The notes under the pieces were generated by a model. That model ran no database searches. It was not told the DNA's origin and saw nothing but the letters and a program-made list of their open reading frames with translations. This document shows, piece after piece, positions 40,253 through 47,499 of a DNA stretch of 47,499 bases; the stretch's first letter is position 1, and each line of letters starts with the position of its first letter. A program made the translations under genes and the position numbers. The DNA comes from an uncultured Oscillospiraceae bacterium (GTDB taxonomy: Bacteria > Bacillota > Clostridia > Oscillospirales > Acutalibacteraceae), in assembly GCA_900543395.1 (NCBI GenBank), contig UQQT01000016.1, positions 1-47,499 of the forward strand, given 5' to 3'.

Positions 40253-41305
40253 TTACAGTCCGCGTATCTGCATTAAAAGTCTTGCGAAGATTATCGAGAT
40301 ATTTTCAAAAAACGATACGTTTTCGCTCGTGAGCTTATCCGAATCGAGAACCGTTATGACGTCCACAGGATTGAAGCACTTGTTCAAAGCGTTCGTGCAG
40401 TACTCCGTCGCGGCGGATTCGAATACGGAATAAACACATCCGTCCGAGAGGTCGATTTCCTCGAGCATGGAGGGAGCCTTTATCCTTCTGACCATGGTAA
40501 GCGAATCGTTTTCAAGCTTAAAAACATAGAGCTTTGACGAGAGTGTTCTGCCGTAGGAAGCGGTGACGGCGAGGTATTTGCCGTTGTCATTTTCGATAAA
40601 CGCCGCGCCCTGCGCCTTTGAGGGAACGGTATAAACAACGCCCTTTTCCGCCGTTACGTTAAGGAGCGAATAATTAATCTTATACTCCGTAACGGACGAA
40701 TTACCCTTTTCGGTAAACGTGCCGACCCAAAGAGAGCCGTTGTCCGCAGTGATGAACGAAGCGGTACAGTCGACGTCGAGAACCGCGTCATAATCGGAGA
40801 GAACGTAGTTTCCTCCCATGAGAGCAGCCTCATAAATTCTTAAGAGAGCGATACCCTTGACCTTTTTTGAAGTCGATTTTGCGACCCAGACCATTGTTCC
40901 GTCGAACGCGATTCCGCCGGAATGGTTCTTGTCGGGCATTTCGATAACCGATTTAAGCTCGCCGGATTCCTTGTCGATAACGTAGATTACGGAGTTGTGC
41001 TCCTTGTTGTAATCGTACGCGGTGATAAGAATGTAACCGTTCGCGGTGCATACGCCCTGCGGAATCATATTACCCGCCTGCGTGCCGTCGGAGAACGAGG
41101 TTTTTTCGAGCCCGGGAACGGCGATAACGGATTTATCCTTATTGATAATGTCCGAAAATGCAGAGTAAAGCTTCGTCGACTTTGAAAGCGAGTTGCCGAG
41201 TCTCGGCTCTGTCGACGTGTCGCCGGCGAACGCGGTGAATACGCAGATAAATACTGTCAGAACGGTTAAAATTACGGCGAGAGCCGATTTAAACGTTTTT
41301 TTCAT
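40253..41305 (-). CDS. Secreted protein of unknown function, propeller-like
   Basis: The 350 residues begin with a signal peptide, MKKTFKSALAVILTVLTVFI and on to TAFA, with cleavage likely after Ala27. The mature part has repeated beta-hairpin stretches such as NGYILITAYDY, SVIYVIDKESGELKSVI, GGIAFDGTMVWVA and NGSLWVGTF, suggestive of a beta-propeller. I do not recognise a named family. The start codon touches the stop of the alpha-galactosidase gene with no spacer, so it is co-transcribed and may bind or report on sugar polymers outside the cell. That link is inference. Confidence 0.75.
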   Translation of the reverse strand: MKKTFKSALAVILTVLTVFICVFTAFAGDTSTEPRLGNSLSKSTKLYSAFSDIINKDKSVIAVPGLEKTSFSDGTQAGNMIPQGVCTANGYILITAYDYNKEHNSVIYVIDKESGELKSVIEMPDKNHSGGIAFDGTMVWVAKSTSKKVKGIALLRIYEAALMGGNYVLSDYDAVLDVDCTASFITADNGSLWVGTFTEKGNSSVTEYKINYSLLNVTAEKGVVYTVPSKAQGAAFIENDNGKYLAVTASYGRTLSSKLYVFKLENDSLTMVRRIKAPSMLEEIDLSDGCVYSVFESAATEYCTNALNKCFNPVDVITVLDSDKLTSENVSFFENISIIFARLLMQIRGL

Positions 41306-43480
41306 TTATAGCACTTCCTTAAAATAAATTACAAGACTTTGAGCGTCGTCGTCGGATTCGTATGTCAAATCAAGCCCGGAGTTCATTAAGTATGCGCCGG
41401 AATAGACATTCGAATCGAGACTGCACGTATAGAATTTATCGGGGGCAAGACCCTTCATTTTAATATAAACAGTCGGATTGTTTTCGCTTATCAATGTAAC
41501 AAGCGTAAAGAGAGCCTCGGATTTATCGCTCGAAGCGATAAGCCACGCGCATCTGAATTTATTCTCAAACGGGGAGACGATTCTGTAAAGATCGCCGTTT
41601 CTGATAAGAGAATAATATTTGTGATAATCCCTGACCTGCTTTTTGACAAGCTCCTTTTCGCTGTCGGTAAGCTTCCCCGGATCCAATTCATATCCGAACG
41701 TACCCCACATCGCGACATTGCCCTTAGTCTCATAGCTCTCCCTGTCACATGCGGAGACGTGCGCGCCCATGGTTGACGCGGGATAGCACATCGACGTGCC
41801 GAACTGGATGTAAACCCTGTCGAGAGCGTCTGTGTTGTCGCTCGTCCATATCTGCGGTGAATAGCAAAGCATTGCGGGGTCGAAACGTCCGCCGCCGCCC
41901 GAGCAGCCCTCGAAAAGAATGTCGGGGAACGTCGTGACAAGTCTGTTCATCAAATCATACGTGCCGAGAATGAAGCGGTGATAAAACTCCTTCTTCCTCT
42001 CGGGGGGCAGAACCGCCGACGAAGCGTCTGAAATATTGCGGTTAAAGTCCCATTTGAGATAATCTATCTTGTTTTTCGAGAGAACCTCATACATCTGGTT
42101 CCATATATTCTCCCTTACGTCCTCTCTCGAAACGTCGAGAACGTACTGATGTCTGCCGAGCATAGGCTCACGGCAGTTTACGTGAACATGCCAGTCGGGG
42201 TGCGCTCTGAATAAATCCGAATCGGGCGAAATCATCTCCGGCTCATACCATATTCCGAATTTAAGCCCCTCTGCGTTTACTCTTTCTATAAGAGCTGAAA
42301 GTCCGCCGGCGAGCTTATCTTCGTTAACGTACCAGTCGCCGAGAGAATTCGTATCGTCGTTTCTGTGACCGAACCAGCCGTCGTCCATTACAAGCATTTC
42401 AATGCCGAGCTTCTTAGCTTCCTTTGCAAATTCTGCAAGCTTATCCGAATCAAAATCGAAATACGCCGCCTCCCAGCTGTTGATAAGCAGGGGGCGCTTT
42501 TCGGTCTTATATTTTCCTCTTACAATATTATTATTGCAGAAGCGGTGGAGTATCCGGCTCATTTCGCCGATACCCTTATTCGTATAAACGCTTATCGCCT
42601 CGGGCGTGTAAAAAGTCTCACCGGGGGCTAACGACCATTCGAAATCTGTCGGATTTATACCCATTATAAAACGCGTCGTGCAGTTGTAATCGCACTCTGC
42701 GAGGGCGGAGAAATTGCCCGAATAAACAAGGCTGTACGCGTAGACCTCGCCGGTGTCCTCGTCCGCATTTTTAGATACGAACGCGGTAAACGGGTTCTGC
42801 GAGTGACCCGAAACACCTCTCTTGCTCTCGGCTCCCTGAACTCCGTGCGCGAGCGGCCGTCTTTCGATATTACGTTCCTTAACATGTCTGCCCCAGAGCG
42901 TTATCATGTCGTAATCCATGGATTTTAAATCCTCGCACACGCTGAACGCGCGCTCAACGTGAACGGTTCTGTCCGTAACGTTCGTAATCTTAACGCTTCT
43001 TGTGATAACGTCCGCTTTTTCGAATACGTTATAAACGAGCGTTACGTTTACTCCGAGTCCTCTGTCCTCTGCGGTAATTTCGAGCGTGTCGCACTCGTCG
43101 GGCGTGTTCGCGTACGACGAGGGAAGATAGGGAATCTCTTTCTTTCCCTTATAAATTTCGTGCGAGAGATAGCGGATATCCGTGTGGTTTTCGCCCTCGG
43201 CGTTTCTTACGGACAATGCGGAAATTCTGAAATCGCCGCCGTTGCAGCCGTACGCCGCGGGCGCGGAGTCGGGGGAAAAGCCGTGCTCGCCGACAACCGG
43301 ATCGACAGGGGAAAACGACGCGCTGGGACGTCTTTTGCACTTGTCGATAACGATATCGGGGATTCTCGCGCCGTAGTAAAGCTCGAGAAGATAATTTTCA
43401 TCGTAAATATGCAAAACAAGACTCGACGAAGAGGTGTCGAGCTTGAAAGCACGCTTTTCGGAATCGAATATAATTGACAT
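41306..43480 (-). CDS. Alpha-galactosidase, glycoside hydrolase family 36
   Basis: The protein releases alpha-1,6-linked galactose from raffinose-type sugars or galactomannans. At 724 residues it has the usual GH36 layout: an N-terminal beta-sandwich, then a TIM barrel with LVMDDGWFGHRND, the nucleophile Asp in DYLKWDFNRNISD, EGCSGGGGRFDPAML, and the acid/base Asp in IWTSDNTDALDRV. There is no signal peptide, so it works in the cytoplasm on imported oligosaccharides. The promoter lies 33-61 bases upstream. The secreted protein gene follows without a gap. No transporter is in the window. Confidence 0.95.
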   Translation of the reverse strand: MSIIFDSEKRAFKLDTSSSSLVLHIYDENYLLELYYGARIPDIVIDKCKRRPSASFSPVDPVVGEHGFSPDSAPAAYGCNGGDFRISALSVRNAEGENHTDIRYLSHEIYKGKKEIPYLPSSYANTPDECDTLEITAEDRGLGVNVTLVYNVFEKADVITRSVKITNVTDRTVHVERAFSVCEDLKSMDYDMITLWGRHVKERNIERRPLAHGVQGAESKRGVSGHSQNPFTAFVSKNADEDTGEVYAYSLVYSGNFSALAECDYNCTTRFIMGINPTDFEWSLAPGETFYTPEAISVYTNKGIGEMSRILHRFCNNNIVRGKYKTEKRPLLINSWEAAYFDFDSDKLAEFAKEAKKLGIEMLVMDDGWFGHRNDDTNSLGDWYVNEDKLAGGLSALIERVNAEGLKFGIWYEPEMISPDSDLFRAHPDWHVHVNCREPMLGRHQYVLDVSREDVRENIWNQMYEVLSKNKIDYLKWDFNRNISDASSAVLPPERKKEFYHRFILGTYDLMNRLVTTFPDILFEGCSGGGGRFDPAMLCYSPQIWTSDNTDALDRVYIQFGTSMCYPASTMGAHVSACDRESYETKGNVAMWGTFGYELDPGKLTDSEKELVKKQVRDYHKYYSLIRNGDLYRIVSPFENKFRCAWLIASSDKSEALFTLVTLISENNPTVYIKMKGLAPDKFYTCSLDSNVYSGAYLMNSGLDLTYESDDDAQSLVIYFKEVL

Positions 43481-43512
43481 TTAAAGTCTCCTTAACATTA
43501 AGCGTTTTATAT

Positions 43513-43541
43513 ATTATACATAAATTATACGGTCGTGTAAA
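43513..43541 (-). promoter_or_regulatory. Promoter of the alpha-galactosidase operon
   Basis: On the minus strand TTTACA (43541-43536), 17 bases, TATAAT (43518-43513). It is divergent from pgk. No clear operator is seen. Confidence 0.65.
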
Positions 43542-43673
43542 TATTATTTTTACATGTTGTTAAATTTAAAAAAATTTTTGAGAAAAATATCATTTTAAGA
43601 TGATTTTCTATTGATAATTGTTTCACAATCGTATAAAATGTTATGTGTATAAATATTAAAAGGAGAAATTTAC

Positions 43674-44867
43674 ATGAGCAGTGCTTTAAACAAAAAAACG
43701 GTTGAGGACATTGAAGTCAGCGGTAAAAGAGTTCTCGTACGCTGTGATTTCAACGTTAAAATGGAAAACGGAGTTATCACGAGCGATAAGAGAATCGTCG
43801 CTTCTCTCCCCACCATTAAATATCTTATAGAAAAAGGCGCGAAGGTTATCCTTTGCTCTCACCTCGGCAGACCTAAGGGCGAATTCAATCCCGAGTTCTC
43901 CATGGCTCCCGTTGCAGAGTGCCTTTCGAAATATCTCGGACAGGAGGTTAAGCTTGCTAAGGACGTAGTCGGCGATTCGGCTCACGAGCTTGCCTCTTCT
44001 CTTAAAGACGGCGAGGTTATGCTTCTCGAAAACGTACGCTTCGAGCCCGGCGAGACAAAGAACGACCCCGAGCTTTCGAAGAAGTTTGCTTCTCTTGCCG
44101 ACGTTTACGTAAACGACGCGTTCGGTTCGGCTCACAGAGCGCACTCCTCGACAGCGGGCGTTGCCGATTATCTTCCCTCGGCTGTCGGCTATCTTATTCA
44201 GAAGGAAATCAAGTTCATCGGCGGAGCTCTCGAAAACCCCGTACGTCCTCTCGTCGCCATCCTCGGCGGAGCCAAGGTTTCCGACAAGATCGGCGTTATC
44301 ACAAATCTTCTCGACAAGTGCGACACCGTTATCATCGGCGGAGGTATGGCTTACACGTTCTTTGCCGCTCAGGGCTACAGCATCGGAACCTCGCTTCTCG
44401 ACAGCGAAAACATTGAGAACGCTAAGGCTATGATGGCTAAGGCTAAGGAAAAGGGCGTAAACTTTCTTCTTCCCGTTGATAACGTTATTGCCGACAAGTA
44501 TGACGAAAACGCTCAGTATATGACGATTTATTCCGATTCTATTCCCGACGGCTGGATGGGTCTTGACATAGGCCCCGTTACCTCAGAGCTTTACGCAAAG
44601 TCGATAAAGCACGCAGGAACCGTTATCTGGAACGGACCTATGGGCGTTTCGGAGTGGGAGCATTTCGCAAACGGTACTGTCTCCGTTGCTAAGGGTATTG
44701 CGGATTCGAATGCGATTTCGATTATCGGCGGCGGCGACTCTGCGGCGGCTGTTAAGAAGCTCGGATTTGCAGACAAGATGAGCCACATCTCGACAGGCGG
44801 CGGCGCTTCGCTCGAATATCTCGAGGGTAAGGAGCTGCCCGGTATAGCCTGTATCGACGACAAATAA
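43674..44867 (+). CDS. pgk: Phosphoglycerate kinase
   Basis: This glycolytic enzyme converts 1,3-bisphosphoglycerate and ADP to 3-phosphoglycerate and ATP. The N-terminal substrate site is VLVRCDFNVKMENG, with LCSHLGRPKGE and FGSAHRAHSS. The C-terminal nucleotide site has AILGGAKVSDKIGV, IGGGMAYTF, WNGPMGVSEWE and STGGGASLEYLEG. The 397 residues are normal. AGGAG is well placed before the ATG. Upstream, TTGATA and TATAAA with 15-base spacing (43611-43637) overlap a small ATTGT/ACAAT palindrome. Other glycolytic genes are not adjacent. Codon choice shows few rare codons, fitting high expression. Confidence 0.97.
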   Translation: MSSALNKKTVEDIEVSGKRVLVRCDFNVKMENGVITSDKRIVASLPTIKYLIEKGAKVILCSHLGRPKGEFNPEFSMAPVAECLSKYLGQEVKLAKDVVGDSAHELASSLKDGEVMLLENVRFEPGETKNDPELSKKFASLADVYVNDAFGSAHRAHSSTAGVADYLPSAVGYLIQKEIKFIGGALENPVRPLVAILGGAKVSDKIGVITNLLDKCDTVIIGGGMAYTFFAAQGYSIGTSLLDSENIENAKAMMAKAKEKGVNFLLPVDNVIADKYDENAQYMTIYSDSIPDGWMGLDIGPVTSELYAKSIKHAGTVIWNGPMGVSEWEHFANGTVSVAKGIADSNAISIIGGGDSAAAVKKLGFADKMSHISTGGGASLEYLEGKELPGIACIDDK

Positions 44868-44887
44868 GCTTTTAGGAACAAGCTTAG

Positions 44888-44914
44888 GGGGATGTTAAAA
44901 ACGCCCGGAATGAA
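44888..44914 (+). repeat. 27-bp exact repeat, copy 2
   Basis: Identical to 25038-25064 (starting GGGGATGTTAAAAACGCCC). Here it lies 20 bases after the pgk stop and directly before the second dispersed inverted-repeat element. Confidence 0.85.
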
Positions 44915-44932
44915 TTACCCTCACCGCTCGTA

Positions 44933-45087
44933 CTCTGTACTGCCTAAAAGTTTACATCTGATTGCAAGTATGGCTGTGCTTAACAAGGATGAAAACGCAG
45001 GCAGGCTGTCGCCTGTCAAGTTTGAAGACGCAGTTAAACGCAGTCAGACGAAGCAATGCTTGTAAGATTTTAGGAAGTACAGAGTAC
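44933..45087 (+). repeat. Dispersed inverted-repeat element, copy B
   Basis: The ends GTACTCTGTACTGCCTAAAA (44933-44952) and TTTTAGGAAGTACAGAGTAC (45068-45087) are near-perfect inverted repeats (19 of 20). The 115-base interior matches copy A (18010-18161, opposite strand) closely, with a few small changes in the middle (GAAAACGCAGGCAGGCTGTC against GAGAACTCTGGCAGACTGTC). It carries no gene. From 45088 to 45267 I see no further feature. Confidence 0.8.
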
Positions 45088-45267
45088 AGGTACTTCATGT
45101 ACGCCGTCGGGCAAGCCTCAAACGCCGTTTGGGACGTCGTTTTCGGTTCGGTTAATCCATTCCAAACGTTTTTTCCTATCCCCGGAAAGTAAGCACAAGT
45201 TCATTTTTCGGAAATTAACAAATTAACATTTTTCTTCGATTTTATATTAAAAAAAGAAGGTTTTATT

Positions 45268-46119
45268 ATGTTTAACCATGAAAATCTTAAAGGAAAAACC
45301 GCCGTTATCACCGGTGCGGGCGGAGTTCTCTGCTCGGGCTTTGCAAAGGATCTTGCCTCTCAGGGAGTAAAGACTGCCCTGCTTGACCTCAACCTGTCCG
45401 CCGCACAGAAGGCTGCCGACGAAATAAACGCTTCGGGCGGTACGGCTCTTGCCGTCGAGTGCAATGTACTCGAAAAATCAAGTCTCGAAAAGGCGAAAGA
45501 GACCGTAACCTCTGCGTTCGGAGCGTGCGATATACTTATCAACGGCGCGGGCGGAAACAATCCCAGGGGTACGACCTCGAACGAGACTCTGACCATGGAC
45601 GATATTAATAATAAGGCGGAGGGCGTTAAGACGTTTTTCGACCTCGACCCCGACGGAATCCAGTTTGTATTCAATCTCAATTTCCTCGGCACTCTTTTGA
45701 CAACGCAGACGTTCGCGCTCGACATGGCAGGCAGGGACGGCGCGTGTATTATAAACATTTCGTCTATGAACGCGTTTAAGCCTCTTACGAAGATTCCCGC
45801 TTATTCTGCGGCAAAGGCTGCTGTCTCAAACTTCACTCAGTTCATGGCGGTTCACTTCGCGCCCGTCGGAATCAGAGTCAACGCGATCGCGCCCGGATTC
45901 TTCTCGACTAATCAGAATAAAACACTCCTCTATAACCCCGACGGCTCTCTTACCGAGAGAAGCCATAAGATAATAAGCCACACTCCGCTCGGACGCTTCG
46001 GTACGCCGGACGATCTCACGGGAAGTCTGCTTTTCCTTGCCGACAGCCGGTATTCGTCGTTTATAACCGGCGTAATTCTCCCCGTCGACGGCGGCTTTTC
46101 GGCTTACTCGGGAGTTTAA
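45268..46119 (+). CDS. SDR-family oxidoreductase, D-mannonate/fructuronate oxidoreductase-like
   Basis: The 283-residue short-chain dehydrogenase has the cofactor loop TAVITGAGGVLCSGFAKDLA, NAG-type strand DILINGAGGNN, the catalytic Ser in IINISSMNAF and the catalytic YSAAK (YxxxK). The long insertion after NGAGGNNPRGTT and the 'NPDGSLTERSHKIISHTPLGRFG' region, read as shorter blocks, resemble the SDR-type D-mannonate oxidoreductases of hexuronate breakdown. No uxuA or uxaC is in the window, so the substrate is tentative. AGAAGG lies before the ATG. A weak hairpin (46154-46172) follows about 35 bases after the stop. Confidence 0.8.
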   Translation: MFNHENLKGKTAVITGAGGVLCSGFAKDLASQGVKTALLDLNLSAAQKAADEINASGGTALAVECNVLEKSSLEKAKETVTSAFGACDILINGAGGNNPRGTTSNETLTMDDINNKAEGVKTFFDLDPDGIQFVFNLNFLGTLLTTQTFALDMAGRDGACIINISSMNAFKPLTKIPAYSAAKAAVSNFTQFMAVHFAPVGIRVNAIAPGFFSTNQNKTLLYNPDGSLTERSHKIISHTPLGRFGTPDDLTGSLLFLADSRYSSFITGVILPVDGGFSAYSGV

Positions 46120-46219
46120 TATTAATAATATTTATAAAACAAATAAAAACGAACCTCGGAAAAGCTCCGGGGTCGTAAGAAAGTAATATCGTATTTTTGT
46201 AGGAACGGCATGACTTTTG

Positions 46220-47499
46220 TCATGCCGTTTCCTCTTTCATCAGTTTATTCAGTGGGATAAAGCCTACAAGGTCATAGGAAATGTGGATATTTTGCCGCCG
46301 TTTGCCGCTGCTCTTGTTGGGGGCTTCGATATAAACTCCCTTGACAAGTTCCCGCATAGCATAGGGCGTAAGCTCGTCCAAATCCTTGTATTTGTGTACC
46401 CTCTGGATAAACTGCTCCAAATTTTCAATCTGTCGTTCCTGTACTTCAATATCCTGCTGCAAGGTCTGGATTTCCACTTTAAGCTGCTCCTGTTCGGTTT
46501 CATAGCTTCTGCTCATCATGGAAAACCGTTCATCGTTGATGCGTCCTGCCACATTGTCCTCATAAATGCGGATAAACAGGCGGTCAAGTTCTCCCATGCG
46601 CCGCTGCGCCTGTTCCAGACGCTTGATGCTTGCGCAGATTTTTTCTTCACTGGACAGCAGGAGCTTGTGTTCCATAACTGCCCGGAAGTGCTTCTCATAC
46701 CGTGTCACATAGAAGATGACCGCTTTCATGTGCATCCAGACCAAATCTTCCAGAATAACGGCTCGGATGAAGTGTGCCGAACAGCTTCCTGTATTGCTTC
46801 GGTAGTTGGCGCATACAAAGTGATCCTGCCGCTTCTCAAAGTAATTGGTAGTGCAGTACCGCATTTTCGCTCCGCAGTCGGCACAGTAAACCATGCCGGA
46901 GAACAGGCTGCTTTTGCCTGTTTTTGTTCTACGGTAACGCTGCTGACGGATCTCCTGCACCTTGTCAAAGACTTCCTGCTCGATGATCGCCGGATGGGTG
47001 TTGTAGAAAATCGCCTGTTTGTCAAGGGGCGTTTCCCGCTGCTTCTTGTCCCAAATGGAATTGGTGTAGGTCTTGAAGTTGACCGTACAGCCTGTGTACT
47101 CCCGCCGTTCCAGAATGTGAACAACGGTGTTGGTATTCCAATGGTAGGGATCATCGGTTTCGGGGCTTGGGGTTTTGATGCCCGCCCTGCGCTTGTAAGC
47201 GGTGGGGTTAAGCACCTTTTCCTCCTGCAAGAGCTTTGCGATCTGCATCGGTCCCCGTCCTTCCATACACAGCTTGAAGATTCGCTTGACTACCACAGCC
47301 GCAGCTTCGTCCACGATCCACTTGGTCTTGTCCTCTGGGGCTTTGAGATACCCGAACGGAACATTGGTAGTCAGCGGTACGCCACGCTCACCCTTTGCCT
47401 TTTGCACAGCCCGGATTTTGCGGCTTGTATCTTTGGCGAAAAATTCGTTAAACCAGTTTTTGATACCGGCAATATCGCTGTCTGTGCTGTTGGGGTCGA
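46220..47499 (-). CDS. Large serine recombinase, C-terminal part (runs off the right edge)
   Basis: The frame is open to the window edge; the first visible residues are DPNSTDSDIAGIKNWFNEFF. The part seen covers the Recombinase domain (VPFGYLKAPEDKTKWIVDEA, GRGPMQIAKLL), the zinc ribbon (VYCADCGAKMRYC with FVCANYRSNTGSC), a long coiled coil (EEKICASIKRLEQAQRRMGE onward) and a DUF4368-like tail (ELVKGVYIEAPNKSSGKRR). The catalytic Ser domain is outside the window. Such TndX/TnpX-type enzymes move conjugative or mobilisable elements in Clostridia and usually lie at the element's end, so the junction with the chromosome probably lies between 46119 and 46220. The stop codon is within a hairpin, GGAACGGCATGAC with GTCATGCCG (46201-46231). 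Confidence 0.93.
   Translation of the reverse strand, partial: DPNSTDSDIAGIKNWFNEFFAKDTSRKIRAVQKAKGERGVPLTTNVPFGYLKAPEDKTKWIVDEAAAVVVKRIFKLCMEGRGPMQIAKLLQEEKVLNPTAYKRRAGIKTPSPETDDPYHWNTNTVVHILERREYTGCTVNFKTYTNSIWDKKQRETPLDKQAIFYNTHPAIIEQEVFDKVQEIRQQRYRRTKTGKSSLFSGMVYCADCGAKMRYCTTNYFEKRQDHFVCANYRSNTGSCSAHFIRAVILEDLVWMHMKAVIFYVTRYEKHFRAVMEHKLLLSSEEKICASIKRLEQAQRRMGELDRLFIRIYEDNVAGRINDERFSMMSRSYETEQEQLKVEIQTLQQDIEVQERQIENLEQFIQRVHKYKDLDELTPYAMRELVKGVYIEAPNKSSGKRRQNIHISYDLVGFIPLNKLMKEETA

Noticed and set aside
45155..45172. GGTTCGGTTAATCC, reminiscent of a tRNA T-arm
   Set aside because: No acceptor stem or anticodon arm can be built around it.
44962..45192. Open frame of 76 codons after pgk
   Set aside because: It lies mostly inside the dispersed repeat; the related copy at 18010-18161 does not keep the frame.

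Overview
The window looks like chromosomal DNA of an anaerobic Bacillota of class Clostridia, probably an uncultured gut or rumen lineage. The evidence is the sporulation genes ylbJ, yqfC and yqfD next to phoH-ybeY-era-recO, the AGGAGG-type ribosome binding sites, the yybP-ykoY riboswitches and the clostridial style of glycerol-3-phosphate oxidation genes. Species cannot be fixed from the sequence alone.

Region 1 (1-8340, visibly AT-rich) is a defence island. A decayed IS256-type transposase lies upstream of an apparently intact Cas12a gene (type V-A CRISPR effector, all RuvC and Nuc residues present). The adaptation genes that normally follow cas12a are ruined. I read an 18-codon start of cas4 joined directly to the last codons of cas1, and then cas2 with a single-base frameshift in an A-run. 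A three-spacer array follows, with its own leader promoter. Next come an XRE regulator and, divergent from it, an RloA/RloB (AbiL-like) ATPase-nuclease pair. The cell therefore appears to keep CRISPR interference with a frozen memory.

Region 2 (8350-17990) holds ogt, whose 5' end looks damaged, and then a five-gene minus-strand operon: GlpA-like flavoprotein, second flavoprotein, DUF1667 Cys protein, FGGY kinase and an alkylglycerone-phosphate-synthase-like flavoenzyme. Two palindromic operators separate it from a divergent TetR gene, which is followed by a PfkB kinase and a pRiA4b ORF-3-like protein.

Region 3 (18000-28000) has two small inverted-repeat elements, a DtxR/MntR-type regulator, a small Cys protein, the ylbJ / yqfC-yqfD / phoH-ybeY-era-recO core block, an IS-derived element, and wecB-wecC for UDP-ManNAcA synthesis.

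Region 4 (28000-34000) is a tandem pair of Mn2+ riboswitches (yybP-ykoY type), each controlling its own P-type cation ATPase. It is best read as a duplicated manganese-efflux module.

Region 5 (34000-47499) contains a PHP hydrolase, a metallo-beta-lactamase-fold protein, a two-component system, a ketopantoate-reductase-family protein, a secreted protein directly behind a GH36 alpha-galactosidase, pgk and an SDR oxidoreductase. It ends in a large serine recombinase that runs off the right edge and marks a mobile element. Several dispersed intergenic repeats occur in two copies within the window.
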